DNA of 64,000 bases from Lachnospiraceae bacterium (GTDB lineage Bacteria > Bacillota > Clostridia > Lachnospirales > Lachnospiraceae), in the NCBI GenBank assembly GCA_017461725.1, contig JAFTXG010000022.1:1-64000 (forward strand), in the 5' to 3' direction. A program made the position numbers and the translations under genes. Within the stretch, counting starts at the first letter, position 1; each line of letters begins with the position of its first letter. Below are positions 33,544 through 45,718 of this stretch, piece by piece. The notes under the pieces are model-generated. The model was not told the DNA's origin and did not search any database. It worked only from the letters and a program-made list of their open reading frames with translations.

Positions 33544-35007
33544 ATGCCGGTGAGATGGAAACGAAGAGGATATGGAGCAGGCAGACAGGGAAGGGCAAAC
33601 AGAGCTGCCGGTCATAGAGATTTCAGCCGCAAGAAGGGAAGAGGGCTGTGGATGGTCTTAGTCTGTGTGGGCCTGATGTCCGGCAGCAATGTGGCCCGCC
33701 TGACCGGTCAGGTCATCCTGGAGAATGTGGTGCGCAGCGTGATGAACCCTATCTATGGCTTGACCGCCTATGTGGAAACCGGCAGCCGTGATACATTTTG
33801 GCAGTATATTTTGAAGGAAATTATGGCAGTTCCGTTGCCGATGATCTCCTATGCGGGCAATGAGGAGGCGCAGGAGACGGCGGTGGTGGATCCGGTGTAC
33901 GAGCGGTACCGGGCATCGGAGGTATTGTATAACGGCACCGGCTTGCCGCTGTTGTCCGATGGACAGGGCGGCGATGCAGGAAATTACAATGAAAATACGG
34001 ATGACAATACAGGGACAGATGTTGGGGATTCGATTATAGTCGGCGGAGAAAATCAGATGGGAGAGAATGGCCTGGGGAATAGTGTGTCACAAAATGGCGA
34101 TAATTCCGGGCAACACAGCGGTAATCCGGGCGCAGACGATTTGGTAACCGGAGAATCGTCGGGCGATGGTCAGCAACTGGGAGAGGAAACCGTCAACGCC
34201 CCCGCCGCGAACCGCCTTCCTGCCAACATCCCCGGCAGTCTCTATACCCTTGGCCAGCTGAGTGATTTCGATTATCTGGTTCAGCAGCTCTATTTTGTAC
34301 ATAGTTCGACTACGGTCTATCCGTCTCAGCTGAATGCGGAGCGGCTGCTGGCGAAGGATCTGACCATTGAAAAACAGGAGGGAAAGCCTCAGATACTAAT
34401 CCACCACACCCATGGCACGGAAGGGTTTGCGGACACCGTTGAGGGTCAGGGCAAGACGATTCTGGAGGTGGGGGATTACTTGACCGAATTGCTGGAGGGC
34501 TACGGTTACGAGGTGATCCATGACCGCTCCATCTACCCCTACGACACCGCCTACTCGGAGGCCAATGCCCGGGTGCGGGAGATCCTGGCGCAGAACCCCT
34601 CTATCCAGATGGTTATTGACCTGCATCGGGATGCCACCGCCTCCCGGAATCGTTACACGGTGGAACTGGACGGAGAACTCTATGCACCGCTGATGTTTTT
34701 TAACGGAATGTGCCAGACTGCCGCTGGTCCCATTGACTACTTGAACAATCCCTATTTGGAGGATAATCTGGCGCTCAGTCTGCAGATGAAGCTGCTGGCG
34801 GAGGCCTATTATCCGGGGCTGACCCGCCCCAATTTTCTGAAGGCCTATCAGTACAATCAGCACCTGATGCCGCGCTATACATTGGTGGAGGCCGGCTTCG
34901 ACACCAACACCTTCGGGGAGGTCTGCCGGTCAATGGTGCCGCTGGCGAAGATACTGGATGCGGTGCTGAGTGATCCGGAGGCGGTGAAGCTGGCGGGAAG
35001 TCAGTGA
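33544..35007 (+). CDS. spoIIP: Stage II sporulation protein P
   Basis: The product is 487 aa (from GTG 33550 if AAGGA at 33538 is the ribosome site). An N-terminal basic part and one membrane segment (about residues 36-55) are followed by an Asn/Gly-rich linker and the C-terminal catalytic domain. That domain holds ILIHHTHGTEGF near 285, VIDLHRDA near 357 and LVEAGFDTNTFGE near 447, giving the zinc-binding His and Glu residues. SpoIIP is the amidase/endopeptidase that works with SpoIID and SpoIIM to thin septal peptidoglycan during engulfment. A GTATATACT box at 33479-33487 resembles a sporulation sigma -10 element. Confidence 0.93.
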   Translation: MPVRWKRRGYGAGRQGRANRAAGHRDFSRKKGRGLWMVLVCVGLMSGSNVARLTGQVILENVVRSVMNPIYGLTAYVETGSRDTFWQYILKEIMAVPLPMISYAGNEEAQETAVVDPVYERYRASEVLYNGTGLPLLSDGQGGDAGNYNENTDDNTGTDVGDSIIVGGENQMGENGLGNSVSQNGDNSGQHSGNPGADDLVTGESSGDGQQLGEETVNAPAANRLPANIPGSLYTLGQLSDFDYLVQQLYFVHSSTTVYPSQLNAERLLAKDLTIEKQEGKPQILIHHTHGTEGFADTVEGQGKTILEVGDYLTELLEGYGYEVIHDRSIYPYDTAYSEANARVREILAQNPSIQMVIDLHRDATASRNRYTVELDGELYAPLMFFNGMCQTAAGPIDYLNNPYLEDNLALSLQMKLLAEAYYPGLTRPNFLKAYQYNQHLMPRYTLVEAGFDTNTFGEVCRSMVPLAKILDAVLSDPEAVKLAGSQ

Positions 35008-35075
35008 CTTTTAAGGAACAGCCCTCTGGTATTTAAGCTTTGATACCGAATGGTTAAACGCCATGGAATATACAC

Positions 35076-35104
35076 TTGCTTTCTGGGGGGACATAGCTCA
35101 TAAT
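35076..35104 (+). promoter_or_regulatory. Promoter before the PD-(D/E)XK gene
   Basis: TTGCTT (35076-35081) and CATAAT (35099-35104) are spaced 17 bp, about 60 nt ahead of the start codon, which shows that the nuclease gene has its own promoter. Confidence 0.6.
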
Positions 35105-35166
35105 AGTGGTTACAAAGTACATCGACAGCGAATGCGATGAGCCGTCGTCAGGAGGAAATCTGTTCT

Positions 35167-36279
35167 ATGGAAAATACAGCGTTTCAGTTATTAGGAATCG
35201 AGAATAAAGAACTTCCTGTTTCAAATCTGCTCTCTTATTATCTGGACCCGGCTCGGAATCGCGCCTGTGGATATGAATTTCTGAACGGATTCTGCCGTTT
35301 GGCTGGGATTAGAGAGGTTGCGGAGACAGAACATGTGACGGTGGAGCGGGAGGTCTATCTCCCCTTTGAAGGTGAGCACAATTATATTGATATGTTGATC
35401 TGTATCGGAAATGACGGGGAAAAGGCGGAGCGAATCATCTGTATTGAAAATAAGATCAACGCGACAGAGGGGATTCGGCAGACGAAGCGTTATTATGAGG
35501 CACTGCAGGCGAAATTTGCTGACTGTAGGGAGAAAGACTATATTTATCTGACGAAGAATAATTCCTCGGTGAATTTATCCTCCCACCATTTCCGCCATAT
35601 CCGCTATGCCGAACTGGGGCGGTTGCTTGGGGAGGAACCCTTTATTTCCATGCCGCTGGCGAAGGATTTTTACGACTATTATGTTCTCCGAGAGCAGCGA
35701 TTGTTTACGGATGTGGAGGAGAACGACAGACCATACCTTCCCGGAGATAAGGAGGATTTTCACACACTGATCGATTATCTGGTCTGGAAGATCAATACAA
35801 CTGAATCATCGGACTTACATAAGAATCTGTTTTGTCTCCACGGGAAGTCCATGCAGTCCGATGACCATTTCTTCCAACTGTCCATGCAGAACTGGGAATT
35901 TCCGTTTGATGGAGGGAAGGAAAGCCATCCGATCACGATTCATCTGGAGGGGAATTGTCACGAGATACCGCTTCATATGGAATTGAAACCCTACGAGCCC
36001 TACAAAAAGATTGAGGGCAGTTATGGGGAAGTATTTTTGGGGCGGTACAGGGCCCTGCGGGATGAACTGCGCAGCGGACTGAGCTTTCAGAATACGCAGA
36101 CATATCAGAATGTGCCGATCCGAAGAAATGCGGATCTCACCATTGCGAAGTTTGTGGTTTCTGCAAAGACATACAGGGAGTATTATTGTGCACTTATGGA
36201 ATTGACAGAGAATATTAACCGTGTTTTGATAAAAAATCCATACCCCGCTACTTGCCTTGACCCGCGAAAAATGCTATGA
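35167..36279 (+). CDS. PD-(D/E)XK nuclease superfamily protein
   Basis: The product is 370 aa from the ATG at 35167, with AGGAGG upstream. The nuclease core is NYIDMLICIGND followed by IICIENKINATEG, the D...ExK pattern, and then QTKRYYEAL and DYIYLTKNN, as in the PDDEXK_4 family. The C-terminal half has no known domain. It stands alone between spoIIP and lepA, genes that are normally close, so it is probably an insertion. Its function is unknown; related proteins occur in defence contexts. Confidence 0.75.
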   Translation: MENTAFQLLGIENKELPVSNLLSYYLDPARNRACGYEFLNGFCRLAGIREVAETEHVTVEREVYLPFEGEHNYIDMLICIGNDGEKAERIICIENKINATEGIRQTKRYYEALQAKFADCREKDYIYLTKNNSSVNLSSHHFRHIRYAELGRLLGEEPFISMPLAKDFYDYYVLREQRLFTDVEENDRPYLPGDKEDFHTLIDYLVWKINTTESSDLHKNLFCLHGKSMQSDDHFFQLSMQNWEFPFDGGKESHPITIHLEGNCHEIPLHMELKPYEPYKKIEGSYGEVFLGRYRALRDELRSGLSFQNTQTYQNVPIRRNADLTIAKFVVSAKTYREYYCALMELTENINRVLIKNPYPATCLDPRKML

Positions 36280-36280
36280 T
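36252..36280 (+). promoter_or_regulatory. lepA promoter
   Basis: TTGCCT (36252-36257) and TATGAT (36275-36280) are spaced 17 bp. They overlap the last codons and the stop of the PD-(D/E)XK gene. Confidence 0.6.
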
Positions 36281-36333
36281 TAAAGATAAGGCAAAAACGG
36301 CCAATTGTCATAGGACATGATTTGGAGGAATAA

Positions 36334-38151
36334 ATGGCAACAGTTGACCAAAGTAAAATCAGAAATTTCAGTATTATCGCCCATATTGACCACGGCAAGT
36401 CCACCCTGGCTGACCGCATCATCGAGCACACCGGCCTGCTGACCAGCCGTGAGATGCAGGAGCAGATCCTGGACAATATGGATCTGGAGCGCGAGCGGGG
36501 CATCACCATCAAGTCTCAGGCGGTGCGCACCATATATAGGGCCAAGGACGGTGAGGAGTATGTGTTCAATCTCATCGACACCCCCGGCCATGTTGACTTT
36601 AACTACGAGGTTTCCCGATCTCTGGCGGCCTGCGACGGCGCGATCCTGGTGGTAGATGCCGCTCAGGGCATTGAGGCGCAGACCCTTGCCAATGTATATC
36701 TGGCGTTGGATCACGATCTGGATGTGTTCCCCGTCATCAACAAGATCGACCTGCCCAGCGCGGAGCCCCAGCGCGTCATCGACGAGATTGAGGACGTGAT
36801 CGGCATTGAGGCGCAGGACGCCCCGCTGATCTCCGCGAAGAACGGGATCAATATTGAGGGTGTTTTGGAGCAGATCGTGGAGAAAATCCCGGCACCCACC
36901 GGCGACCCGGATGCTCCCCTGCAGGCGCTGATCTTTGATTCGATCTACGACTCCTATAAGGGTGTTATCGTATTCTGCCGTCTGAAGGAGGGCACGATCC
37001 GCAAGGGTACCAGAGCGAAGATGATGGCTACCGGCGCGGTGGCTGACGTGGTCGAGGTGGGATACTTCGGCGCAGGTCAGTTCATTCCCTGCGAGGAACT
37101 CTCGGCAGGTATGGTTGGTTACTTTACCGCCAGCATCAAAAATGTAAAAGACACCCGCGTGGGTGATACGGTTACCGACGAGGCAAATCCCTGTGCTGAG
37201 CCTCTGCCCGGTTATAAAAAGGTTACCCCCATGGTTTACTGCGGCATGTACCCCGCCGACGGCGCTCGGTATAATGATCTCCGCGACGCGCTGGAGAAGC
37301 TTCAACTCAATGACGCTTCCCTCCAGTACGAGCCGGAGACTTCCGTGGCCCTGGGCTTCGGATTCCGCTGCGGATTCCTGGGACTGCTTCACCTGGAGAT
37401 CATTCAGGAGCGTCTGGAGCGCGAGTACAATCTGGACCTGGTGACCACCGCGCCCAGCGTTATTTACCATGTGTACAAGCTGAATGGGGACATGATTACC
37501 CTGACCAATCCCACTAACCTGCCCGACCCGGCGGAGATCGAGCACATGGAGGAGCCCATTGTCTCCGCGGAAATCATGGTGACCACCGAGTACATCGGAG
37601 CCATCATGCAGCTCTGTCAGGAGCGCCGAGGTGTCTACATCGGCACCGAATATATGGAAGATACCCGTGTCATGATCCGCTATGACCTGCCTCTCAATGA
37701 GATCATCTACGATTTCTTCGACGCGCTGAAGTCACGCTCCAGAGGATACGCATCCTTCGATTATCAGATGAAGGGCTACGAGCCTTCCCGCATGGTGAAG
37801 CTGGATATCCTCATCAACCGCGAGGAAGTGGATGCCTTGTCCTTCATTGTCCATGCCGACAGTGCCTACGAGCGCGGCCGCAAGATGTGCGAAAAGCTGA
37901 AGGAGGAGATCCCGAGACATCTGTTTGAGATCCCCATCCAGGCGGCTGTGGGCAGCAAGATCATTGCCCGCGAGACCGTGAAGGCGGTGCGAAAGGACGT
38001 GTTGGCTAAGTGCTACGGCGGTGATATCAGCCGTAAGCGTAAGCTGCTGGAGAAGCAGAAAGAAGGAAAGAAGCGTATGCGCCAGATCGGCAATGTAGAG
38101 GTGCCTCAGAAGGCATTCATGAGCGTGCTGAAGCTGGACGACGGGAAATAG
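36334..38151 (+). CDS. lepA: Elongation factor 4 (LepA)
   Basis: The product is 605 aa, a normal length. GTPase motifs are [13 protein letters not shown] (G1), DTPGHVDF (G3) and NKIDLP (G4). The LepA-specific C-terminal domain ends in [19 protein letters not shown]. It is a ribosome-bound translational GTPase that acts in ribosome assembly or back-translocation under stress. TTTGGAGGA precedes the ATG. The order lepA-hemW-hrcA is conserved in Firmicutes. Confidence 0.97.
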   Translation: MATVDQSKIRNFSIIAHIDHGKSTLADRIIEHTGLLTSREMQEQILDNMDLERERGITIKSQAVRTIYRAKDGEEYVFNLIDTPGHVDFNYEVSRSLAACDGAILVVDAAQGIEAQTLANVYLALDHDLDVFPVINKIDLPSAEPQRVIDEIEDVIGIEAQDAPLISAKNGINIEGVLEQIVEKIPAPTGDPDAPLQALIFDSIYDSYKGVIVFCRLKEGTIRKGTRAKMMATGAVADVVEVGYFGAGQFIPCEELSAGMVGYFTASIKNVKDTRVGDTVTDEANPCAEPLPGYKKVTPMVYCGMYPADGARYNDLRDALEKLQLNDASLQYEPETSVALGFGFRCGFLGLLHLEIIQERLEREYNLDLVTTAPSVIYHVYKLNGDMITLTNPTNLPDPAEIEHMEEPIVSAEIMVTTEYIGAIMQLCQERRGVYIGTEYMEDTRVMIRYDLPLNEIIYDFFDALKSRSRGYASFDYQMKGYEPSRMVKLDILINREEVDALSFIVHADSAYERGRKMCEKLKEEIPRHLFEIPIQAAVGSKIIARETVKAVRKDVLAKCYGGDISRKRKLLEKQKEGKKRMRQIGNVEVPQKAFMSVLKLDDGK

Positions 38152-38269
38152 CCCGAAAGTGCGAATATGCCGGATGTGAAAGCTCGAAAACCGACGCGGC
38201 TGGTTTCCAAGAAGTTGAAAAGATAGATAAAAAGATAAAGAAAAATGAAGAACCAAGGAGTACTCTCCC

Positions 38270-39682
38270 ATGAAAAGAAAACCCCTCGAATTATATATCC
38301 ACATCCCTTTCTGTAAGAAAAAGTGCAATTACTGTGATTTCCTGTCCGCCCCGGCCAGCAAGCCCAGACGTCAGGAGTATATGCAGGCGCTGATGGCTGA
38401 GATCATGATCTGGAGCGGCGCTGCTTACGACGGACATGAAGTGAAGTCCATCTTCATCGGCGGCGGCACCCCCTCCATTCTGGAGCCGGAGCAGATCGGC
38501 ACGCTGATGCGCATGATCAACATCTATTTCAATGTGAGCAAGTCCGCGGAGATCACCATCGAGTGCAATCCCGGCATGGTCAATAAGGACAAGCTGATGG
38601 CTTACCGCGCGGAGGGGATTAACCGCTTAAGCATCGGCCTTCAGTCTGCCAACGACAGTGAGCTGGCAGTGCTTGGCCGCATCCACACTTGGGCGGATTT
38701 TGTGGCGACCTACAATCTGGCCCGCGAGTGCGGTTTCACCAATATTAATGTGGATCTGATGTCCGCACTGCCAGGACAGACGCTGGAGTCCTGGACCGAC
38801 ACCTTAAAGAAGGTGGCTGAGCTGAATCCCGAGCATATCTCTGCTTACAGCCTGATCATTGAGGAGGGTACCCCCTTCTTTGCAAGATACGGCGAGCTGG
38901 AAAACACAGACATACAGCCCTGCGGAAAGCCCGCTGTGGAGGATAAGGCAGCGGAAGCTGTCACGGAAAATGCAGACGGTACCATCAGCGCGGAGGGTGC
39001 AAAGCTGATTACCGTGACTGACGAGATGGCCGCATGGCCCGATCTGCCCGACGAGGAGACCGAGCGCGCAATGTACGCGGCGACACAGGAGATCCTTGCC
39101 GCATACGGCTACAACCGCTATGAGATTTCCAACTATGCAAAGAAAAACAAGGAGTGCAGCCACAATGTGGGCTACTGGACCGGCGTTGACTATATCGGTC
39201 TGGGCCTGGGCGCATCCTCGCTGTTTGAGAACGCCAGATTCTCCAATCTGCGCGACATTGAGATCTACAAGGAGGCAGCCGACAAGGCTCAGCTTCCCAC
39301 CGACTGGGAGACCGTTTGCCACCTGAAGGTGGAGAGCAAGATCGAGGAGTTCATGTTCCTCGGCCTGCGCATGATGCGCGGTGTCAGCCGCAAGGAGTTT
39401 GAGCGCCGCTTCAAGCAGCCCATGGACGCCGTGTACGGAGAGGTGATCGCCAAATATAAGGAGATGGGCCTTCTGGAGGAGGTTGACGGTTGGGTGCGTC
39501 TGACCGCGAAGGGCATCGATGTGAGCAATGTGGTGCTGTCCGAGTTCCTGCTGGATGTGGTGTACGACGAGCCCGTTCCGGAGGAGGATGATTTCGACGT
39601 GGAGGGCGCGCTGACGAAAGCGTATGAGGAGATGGCGGCAGAAGCAGGGGAGATTCCTGCGGACGAGACCGAAAAAGAGTAA
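38270..39682 (+). CDS. hemW: HemW-type radical SAM protein
   Basis: The product is 470 aa, about 80-90 longer than usual. The radical SAM cluster motif CKKKCNYCDF lies near residue 15, followed by the GGGTPS SAM-binding motif. HemW is a heme chaperone formerly annotated as coproporphyrinogen III oxidase. Residues about 212-256, between EEGTPFFARYGE and LPDEETERAMY, are an extra acidic segment. The C-terminal about 30 residues are also extra and very acidic. It follows lepA, as in Bacillus. Confidence 0.92.
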   Translation: MKRKPLELYIHIPFCKKKCNYCDFLSAPASKPRRQEYMQALMAEIMIWSGAAYDGHEVKSIFIGGGTPSILEPEQIGTLMRMINIYFNVSKSAEITIECNPGMVNKDKLMAYRAEGINRLSIGLQSANDSELAVLGRIHTWADFVATYNLARECGFTNINVDLMSALPGQTLESWTDTLKKVAELNPEHISAYSLIIEEGTPFFARYGELENTDIQPCGKPAVEDKAAEAVTENADGTISAEGAKLITVTDEMAAWPDLPDEETERAMYAATQEILAAYGYNRYEISNYAKKNKECSHNVGYWTGVDYIGLGLGASSLFENARFSNLRDIEIYKEAADKAQLPTDWETVCHLKVESKIEEFMFLGLRMMRGVSRKEFERRFKQPMDAVYGEVIAKYKEMGLLEEVDGWVRLTAKGIDVSNVVLSEFLLDVVYDEPVPEEDDFDVEGALTKAYEEMAAEAGEIPADETEKE

Positions 39683-39710
39683 TCCTTTTACAGAAATAAA
39701 GAATAGGGAA

Positions 39711-39742
39711 AAGATCCGGTATAGAGGTGCCGGGTCTTTTTT
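39711..39742 (+). terminator. Terminator after hemW
   Basis: AAGATCCGG (39711-39719) pairs with CCGGGTCTT (39730-39738, one G-T pair) and is followed by a T tract. Confidence 0.85.
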
Positions 39743-39801
39743 GTGGGCAGAATGGTAAATGTTACAAAAGATTAAAAATTATTACATCTCCGTCACAAGG
39801 A

Positions 39802-39831
39802 TTGACGGACTGCATTTTATTCTGATAAACT
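39802..39831 (+). promoter_or_regulatory. Promoter before the small lipoprotein gene
   Basis: TTGACG (39802-39807) and TAAACT (39826-39831), spaced 18 bp, lie about 70 nt ahead of the lipoprotein start. Confidence 0.5.
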
Positions 39832-39902
39832 GGAAATAAAGAGAGGTTTTGTTGGGAAGCAAAGGGGTCTCATGATGGCTGTGAGATACGAGGAGGCAGA
39901 AG

Positions 39903-40340
39903 ATGAGGGGAAAAAGTAAAAATAGTTACATAATAATTGCGATCATACTCTTGATGTTGGTTTGTTGTACATCCTGCGGGGGAAAAGACACGGAACCGCT
40001 GTCCGATAAACTGTGGACAGAGATGCAGGCGTCTTGGCTGGATGAGTACAAAGTGAAGATTCCCTGGGATGGTGAAACCGGATACTATGGAACTTATCAG
40101 GATGATGTGGTGGTCTACATTGACGTGGGGCCGCTGGCCATGATCACGGAGATCACGGTGGCTGGAGTGAAATTCAGCTGGCCCAGTTCCTTTGTCATAC
40201 GGGTTTACAGTGAGGGAGAGTTTTCCAATCTTGAGACGGCCTATGAAAAAGGACTGCTGACGCAGGAAGATGTCAGCAGTATTGCAGATAAGCATGAGGA
40301 CTATTTGTATGCTTGCACGAATTGGGAGCGAACTGAATAA
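39903..40340 (+). CDS. Small predicted lipoprotein
   Basis: The product is 145 aa. The N-terminus is basic (MRGKSKNS), followed by a hydrophobic stretch (YIIIAIILLMLVCC) and a lipobox-like TSCGG, so it is probably lipid-anchored on the outside of the membrane. The rest is a small beta-rich domain with no recognised family. A terminator follows, so it is a single-gene unit between hemW and the heat-shock operon. Confidence 0.65.
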   Translation: MRGKSKNSYIIIAIILLMLVCCTSCGGKDTEPLSDKLWTEMQASWLDEYKVKIPWDGETGYYGTYQDDVVVYIDVGPLAMITEITVAGVKFSWPSSFVIRVYSEGEFSNLETAYEKGLLTQEDVSSIADKHEDYLYACTNWERTE

Positions 40341-40353
40341 AGGTTAAAGAGAA

Positions 40354-40398
40354 AGACAACCGGGGCCTGTTTTGGACTTCGGTTGTTGCTATTTTTTT
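40354..40398 (+). terminator. Terminator before the heat-shock operon
   Basis: CAACCG and CGGTTG, with extra pairing in the loop, form a stem followed by seven T residues (40392-40398). It isolates the lipoprotein gene from hrcA. Confidence 0.7.
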
Positions 40399-40451
40399 CT
40401 TGATTTTAGAATCACTTTATAATCTCTTAAGAACTTTTTTGCGAAAACTAA

Positions 40452-40518
40452 TTGACAAATCACCTGTAGAATGGTATTCTATCCACAGATGTTAGCACTC
40501 TACCACATTGAGTGCTAA
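40452..40518 (+). promoter_or_regulatory. hrcA promoter with CIRCE operator
   Basis: TTGACA (40452-40457) and TATTCT (40475-40480) are spaced 17 bp. The CIRCE element TTAGCACTC-N9-GAGTGCTAA is perfect at 40492-40518. HrcA binds CIRCE and represses the operon until heat stress titrates GroEL. Confidence 0.95.
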
Positions 40519-40541
40519 CAAACCAAAAGGAGGATGGCGAG

Positions 40542-41582
40542 ATGCAGCTGGATGAGCGCAAACAGAAGATTCTGGACGCGATTATTCGAAATTATCAGGA
40601 AACCGGCGAGCCCGTAGGTTCCAGGACGATTTCCAAGTACACCGATCTTAAACTCAGCTCGGCCACCATCCGAAATGAGATGTCTGACCTGGAGGAGATG
40701 GGACTGATCGTTCAGCCTCACACCTCAGCGGGCAGGATTCCCACCGACACCGGCTATCGTCTCTATGTGGACCGCCTGATGAACGCTCAGCGCCAGGAGG
40801 TGACTGAGGCGAAGGAGTTTCTGGTACAGCGGGTTGACCGGCTGGAGCAGATGCTTAAACAGATGGCGAAGCTTCTGGCGGTGAACACCAACTATGCGAC
40901 GATGATCTCCGGCCCCCGCTACGGCGGAGCAAAGCTGAAATTTATTCAGCTTTCCCGGATGGAGGGCAGTAAGCTGTTGGCGGTCGTGGTTGCCGAGAGC
41001 AACGTGATTAAAAACACCGTGATGGATGTGGAGACCGAGATCACCGATGAGGGACTTCTCTCACTGAATCTGCTTTTGAATAATAATCTCTGCGGACTGA
41101 CTCTGGATGAGATCAATTTGGGGATCATTTCGCGGATAAAAGAGCAGTCCGAGGGACATGATGATATCGTGGAAAAGGTTCTCGGTGCAGTGGCTGACGC
41201 GATCCGCGGCGACGATGAGACCCACATCTACACCAGCGGTACCACAAACATTTTCAAGTACCCCGAGCTTGCAGGCGGCGAGAAAGCCAGCCAGATCCTG
41301 GCGGCCTTCGAGGAGAAAAAGCAGCTGACCAACCTGCTGACCGATCATCTGGACAGCGAGGAAAATCAGGGCATTCAGGTGTACATCGGTGAGGAGACTT
41401 CCGTACAGAGCATGAAGGACTGCAGCGTTGTCACGGCGACCTACGAGCTGTCTGACGGAGTGAAGGGAAGTATCGGTATCGTCGGTCCGAAGCGTATGGA
41501 TTACGAAAAGGTGGTATCCACTCTCCAGACGCTGATGGCCCAGATGGACCTGATCTATCGGAAACCGGACGAGGAAAACTGA
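40542..41582 (+). CDS. hrcA: Heat-inducible transcription repressor HrcA
   Basis: The product is 346 aa from the ATG at 40542, with AAAAGGAGG upstream. The N-terminal winged helix (KILDAIIRNYQETGEPVGSR, then LSSATIRNEMSDLEEMG) binds CIRCE. The GAF-like and inserted dimerisation domains follow. It is the first gene of the hrcA-grpE-dnaK-dnaJ operon and represses it. Confidence 0.97.
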   Translation: MQLDERKQKILDAIIRNYQETGEPVGSRTISKYTDLKLSSATIRNEMSDLEEMGLIVQPHTSAGRIPTDTGYRLYVDRLMNAQRQEVTEAKEFLVQRVDRLEQMLKQMAKLLAVNTNYATMISGPRYGGAKLKFIQLSRMEGSKLLAVVVAESNVIKNTVMDVETEITDEGLLSLNLLLNNNLCGLTLDEINLGIISRIKEQSEGHDDIVEKVLGAVADAIRGDDETHIYTSGTTNIFKYPELAGGEKASQILAAFEEKKQLTNLLTDHLDSEENQGIQVYIGEETSVQSMKDCSVVTATYELSDGVKGSIGIVGPKRMDYEKVVSTLQTLMAQMDLIYRKPDEEN

Positions 41583-41642
41583 TGGAGTTTCACATCGGAA
41601 CTGCGGTGAGCGGCTCCGGTGTTGACAGAAAGGATAGATGAA

Positions 41643-42272
41643 ATGGCAGAACAGAATTTAAACGAAGAGCTCGACGAGACTCTGGAGCAGACCGAAGAGG
41701 TGGCTGAGGAGGCGACCACTGAGGAAGAGGTCCCTGAGGTCGAGGCCGTGGAGGAAGACGAGGCTGAGGCTCCCGGAGACGGAGAGGCAGAGAAAGCCGA
41801 GAAAAAGAGCTTCTTCAAAAAGAAAGAGAAAAAAGATAAGCGGGATACTCAGATCGAGGAGCTTACCGACCGGGTAAAGCGCCAGATGGCTGAGTTTGAC
41901 AACTACAGAAAGCGCACCGAGCGCGAGAAGGCAGCCATGTTTGATCTTGGCTCCAGAAACGTGATTGAGAAGATGCTTCCGGTGGTGGATAACTTTGAGA
42001 GAGGTCTGGCATCCATTCCTGAGGCTGACAAGGAATCCCCTGTGGCCACCGGCATGGAGATGATCTACAAGCAGCTGATGACCACGCTGGCTGATCTGGG
42101 CGTTAAGCCCATCGAGGCCGTTGGCCAGCCCTTTGACCCCAACTTCCACAATGCAGTGATGCACATCGACGATGATAGCTTTGGCGAGAATGTGGTGGCT
42201 GAGGAGTTCCAGAAGGGTTATATGCACCACGACAGCGTAATCCGCTGCAGCATGGTGAAGGTCGCAAACTGA
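41643..42272 (+). CDS. grpE: Nucleotide exchange factor GrpE
   Basis: The product is 209 aa from the ATG at 41643, preceded by AGAAAGGA. The first 55 residues are a Glu-rich disordered tail, followed by a Lys-rich turn, a long coiled coil (QMAEFDNYRKRTEREKAAMF) and the C-terminal beta-wing (GVKPIEAVGQPFDPNFHNAV). It releases ADP from DnaK. Confidence 0.97.
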   Translation: MAEQNLNEELDETLEQTEEVAEEATTEEEVPEVEAVEEDEAEAPGDGEAEKAEKKSFFKKKEKKDKRDTQIEELTDRVKRQMAEFDNYRKRTEREKAAMFDLGSRNVIEKMLPVVDNFERGLASIPEADKESPVATGMEMIYKQLMTTLADLGVKPIEAVGQPFDPNFHNAVMHIDDDSFGENVVAEEFQKGYMHHDSVIRCSMVKVAN

Positions 42273-42379
42273 CGAGTGGCGGCTGACCGCAGTCGATAGG
42301 GGACTGTGGCGCTAAGGCAATAACGCAGGACAGAAAATTCTGCGATTGCATAAATAGTAAATGTAACTGATTGTTCTAA

Positions 42380-44263
<1,884 letters not shown>

Positions 44264-44445
44264 TTCGCGATGAAAGCTCCGGACGGCACCCGTGATGAGG
44301 GCATACTGATATGCACCGCTTCCCGGGTATCGCCGGCAGACACATTTTGATTAAGTTCAGCCATGACATATAGATGAGAAAGATCTGTTTGTATGAATGA
44401 GTACATTGTACGAGGCATGAGTTGAGCATAGGATTATAAATAAAA

Positions 44446-44477
44446 GCCCATCTCACAGCCAAAACTGTGAGGTGGGC
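44446..44477 (+). other. Intercistronic hairpin between dnaK and dnaJ
   Basis: GCCCATCTCACAG (44446-44458) and CTGTGAGGTGGGC (44465-44477) form a 13-bp stem with one G-T pair and a 6-nt loop. No T tract follows. It could protect the dnaK mRNA 3' end or partly attenuate dnaJ expression. Confidence 0.6.
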
Positions 44478-44578
44478 ATACTGCGTAAATGTGGGGAGAC
44501 GTTTTTCACCTTCTCACTGGAGGAAAACAGGCCAAAGTGGCAGCAGTTGACGGAGAGAATGCTGCCGGGAGGAGAGTT

Positions 44579-45718
44579 ATGGCAGAAGCAAAGAGAGACT
44601 ATTACGAGGTGCTCGGTGTGCCCAGGACTGCCACAGATGCAGACTTGAAGAAGGCATACCGCGTACTTGCGAAGAAATATCATCCGGATACCAACCAGGG
44701 AAATCCGGAGGCTGAGGCCAAGTTTAAGGAGGCTTCGGAGGCATATGCGGTGCTGAGTGATGCGGAGAAGCGCAAGCAGTATGACCAGTTCGGCCATGCG
44801 GCATTTGAGCAGGGCGGCGGTGGCGGCGCTGGCGGATTCGATTTCAGCGGATTCGATTTCGGCGGCGACATCTTTGGCGATATTTTCGGCGATCTGTTCG
44901 GCGGCGGCCGCAGAAGCCAGGCAAACTACAACGGACCTATGAAGGGGGCAAATATTCACACCACCCTGAGAATCACCTTTGAGGAGGCAGTGTTCGGCTG
45001 CGAAAAGGAGATCGAGATCACGTCCAAGGATGAGTGCGAGACCTGTCACGGAACCGGAGCGAAGCCCGGAACTGAGCCCGAGACCTGTTCGCGCTGCGGC
45101 GGCAAGGGCCAGGTGGTATTTACCCAGCAGTCCATGTTCGGTATGGTGAGAAATGTTCAGGCCTGCCCCGACTGTGGCGGTACCGGAAAGATCATCAAGG
45201 AAAAATGTCCCAAGTGCTACGGTACCGGATTTACCAGCTCCAGAAAGAAGATCCAGGTTACCGTTCCCGCAGGTATTGACAATGGTCAGACCCTCCGCGT
45301 CTCCGGAAAGGGCGAGGAAGGTACCAAGGGCGGCGGCAGAGGCGATCTGCTGGTTCAGGTGATCGTGTCCAGCCATCCCAAGTTCAACCGTCAGGACAAT
45401 AATATCTACACCGAGGAGTACATTTCCTTTGTGACTGCGGCGCTGGGCGGAACGATCCGCATCAAGACTGTGGACGGCGAGGTGGAGTACGAGGTCAAAG
45501 CCGGAACTCAGACCGACACCCGTATCCGTCTCCGCGGCAAGGGCGTGCCCTATCTGAGAAACAAGCAGACCAGAGGCGACCACTATGTGACCCTGATCGT
45601 GCAGGTGCCCGAGCGTCTGAACAAGGAGCAGAGAGAGGCGCTGCAGGCCTTCGACGATGCGATGAAGGGGATAAAGCCGGACGGAGATAAGCCCAAAAAG
45701 AAGGGGATTTTTAAGTAG
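44579..45718 (+). CDS. dnaJ: Chaperone protein DnaJ (Hsp40)
   Basis: The product is 379 aa from the ATG at 44579, with GGAGAG upstream. The J-domain contains the HPD motif (KKYHPDTN). A Gly/Phe-rich linker follows, and then four zinc-binding CxxCxGxG repeats ([32 protein letters not shown]) and the C-terminal substrate-binding domains. It delivers substrates to DnaK. Confidence 0.97.
   Translation: MAEAKRDYYEVLGVPRTATDADLKKAYRVLAKKYHPDTNQGNPEAEAKFKEASEAYAVLSDAEKRKQYDQFGHAAFEQGGGGGAGGFDFSGFDFGGDIFGDIFGDLFGGGRRSQANYNGPMKGANIHTTLRITFEEAVFGCEKEIEITSKDECETCHGTGAKPGTEPETCSRCGGKGQVVFTQQSMFGMVRNVQACPDCGGTGKIIKEKCPKCYGTGFTSSRKKIQVTVPAGIDNGQTLRVSGKGEEGTKGGGRGDLLVQVIVSSHPKFNRQDNNIYTEEYISFVTAALGGTIRIKTVDGEVEYEVKAGTQTDTRIRLRGKGVPYLRNKQTRGDHYVTLIVQVPERLNKEQREALQAFDDAMKGIKPDGDKPKKKGIFK

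Noticed and set aside
44446..44477. Terminator ending the dnaK transcript
   Set aside because: No T tract follows the stem and dnaJ belongs to the same operon, so it is listed as an intercistronic hairpin.
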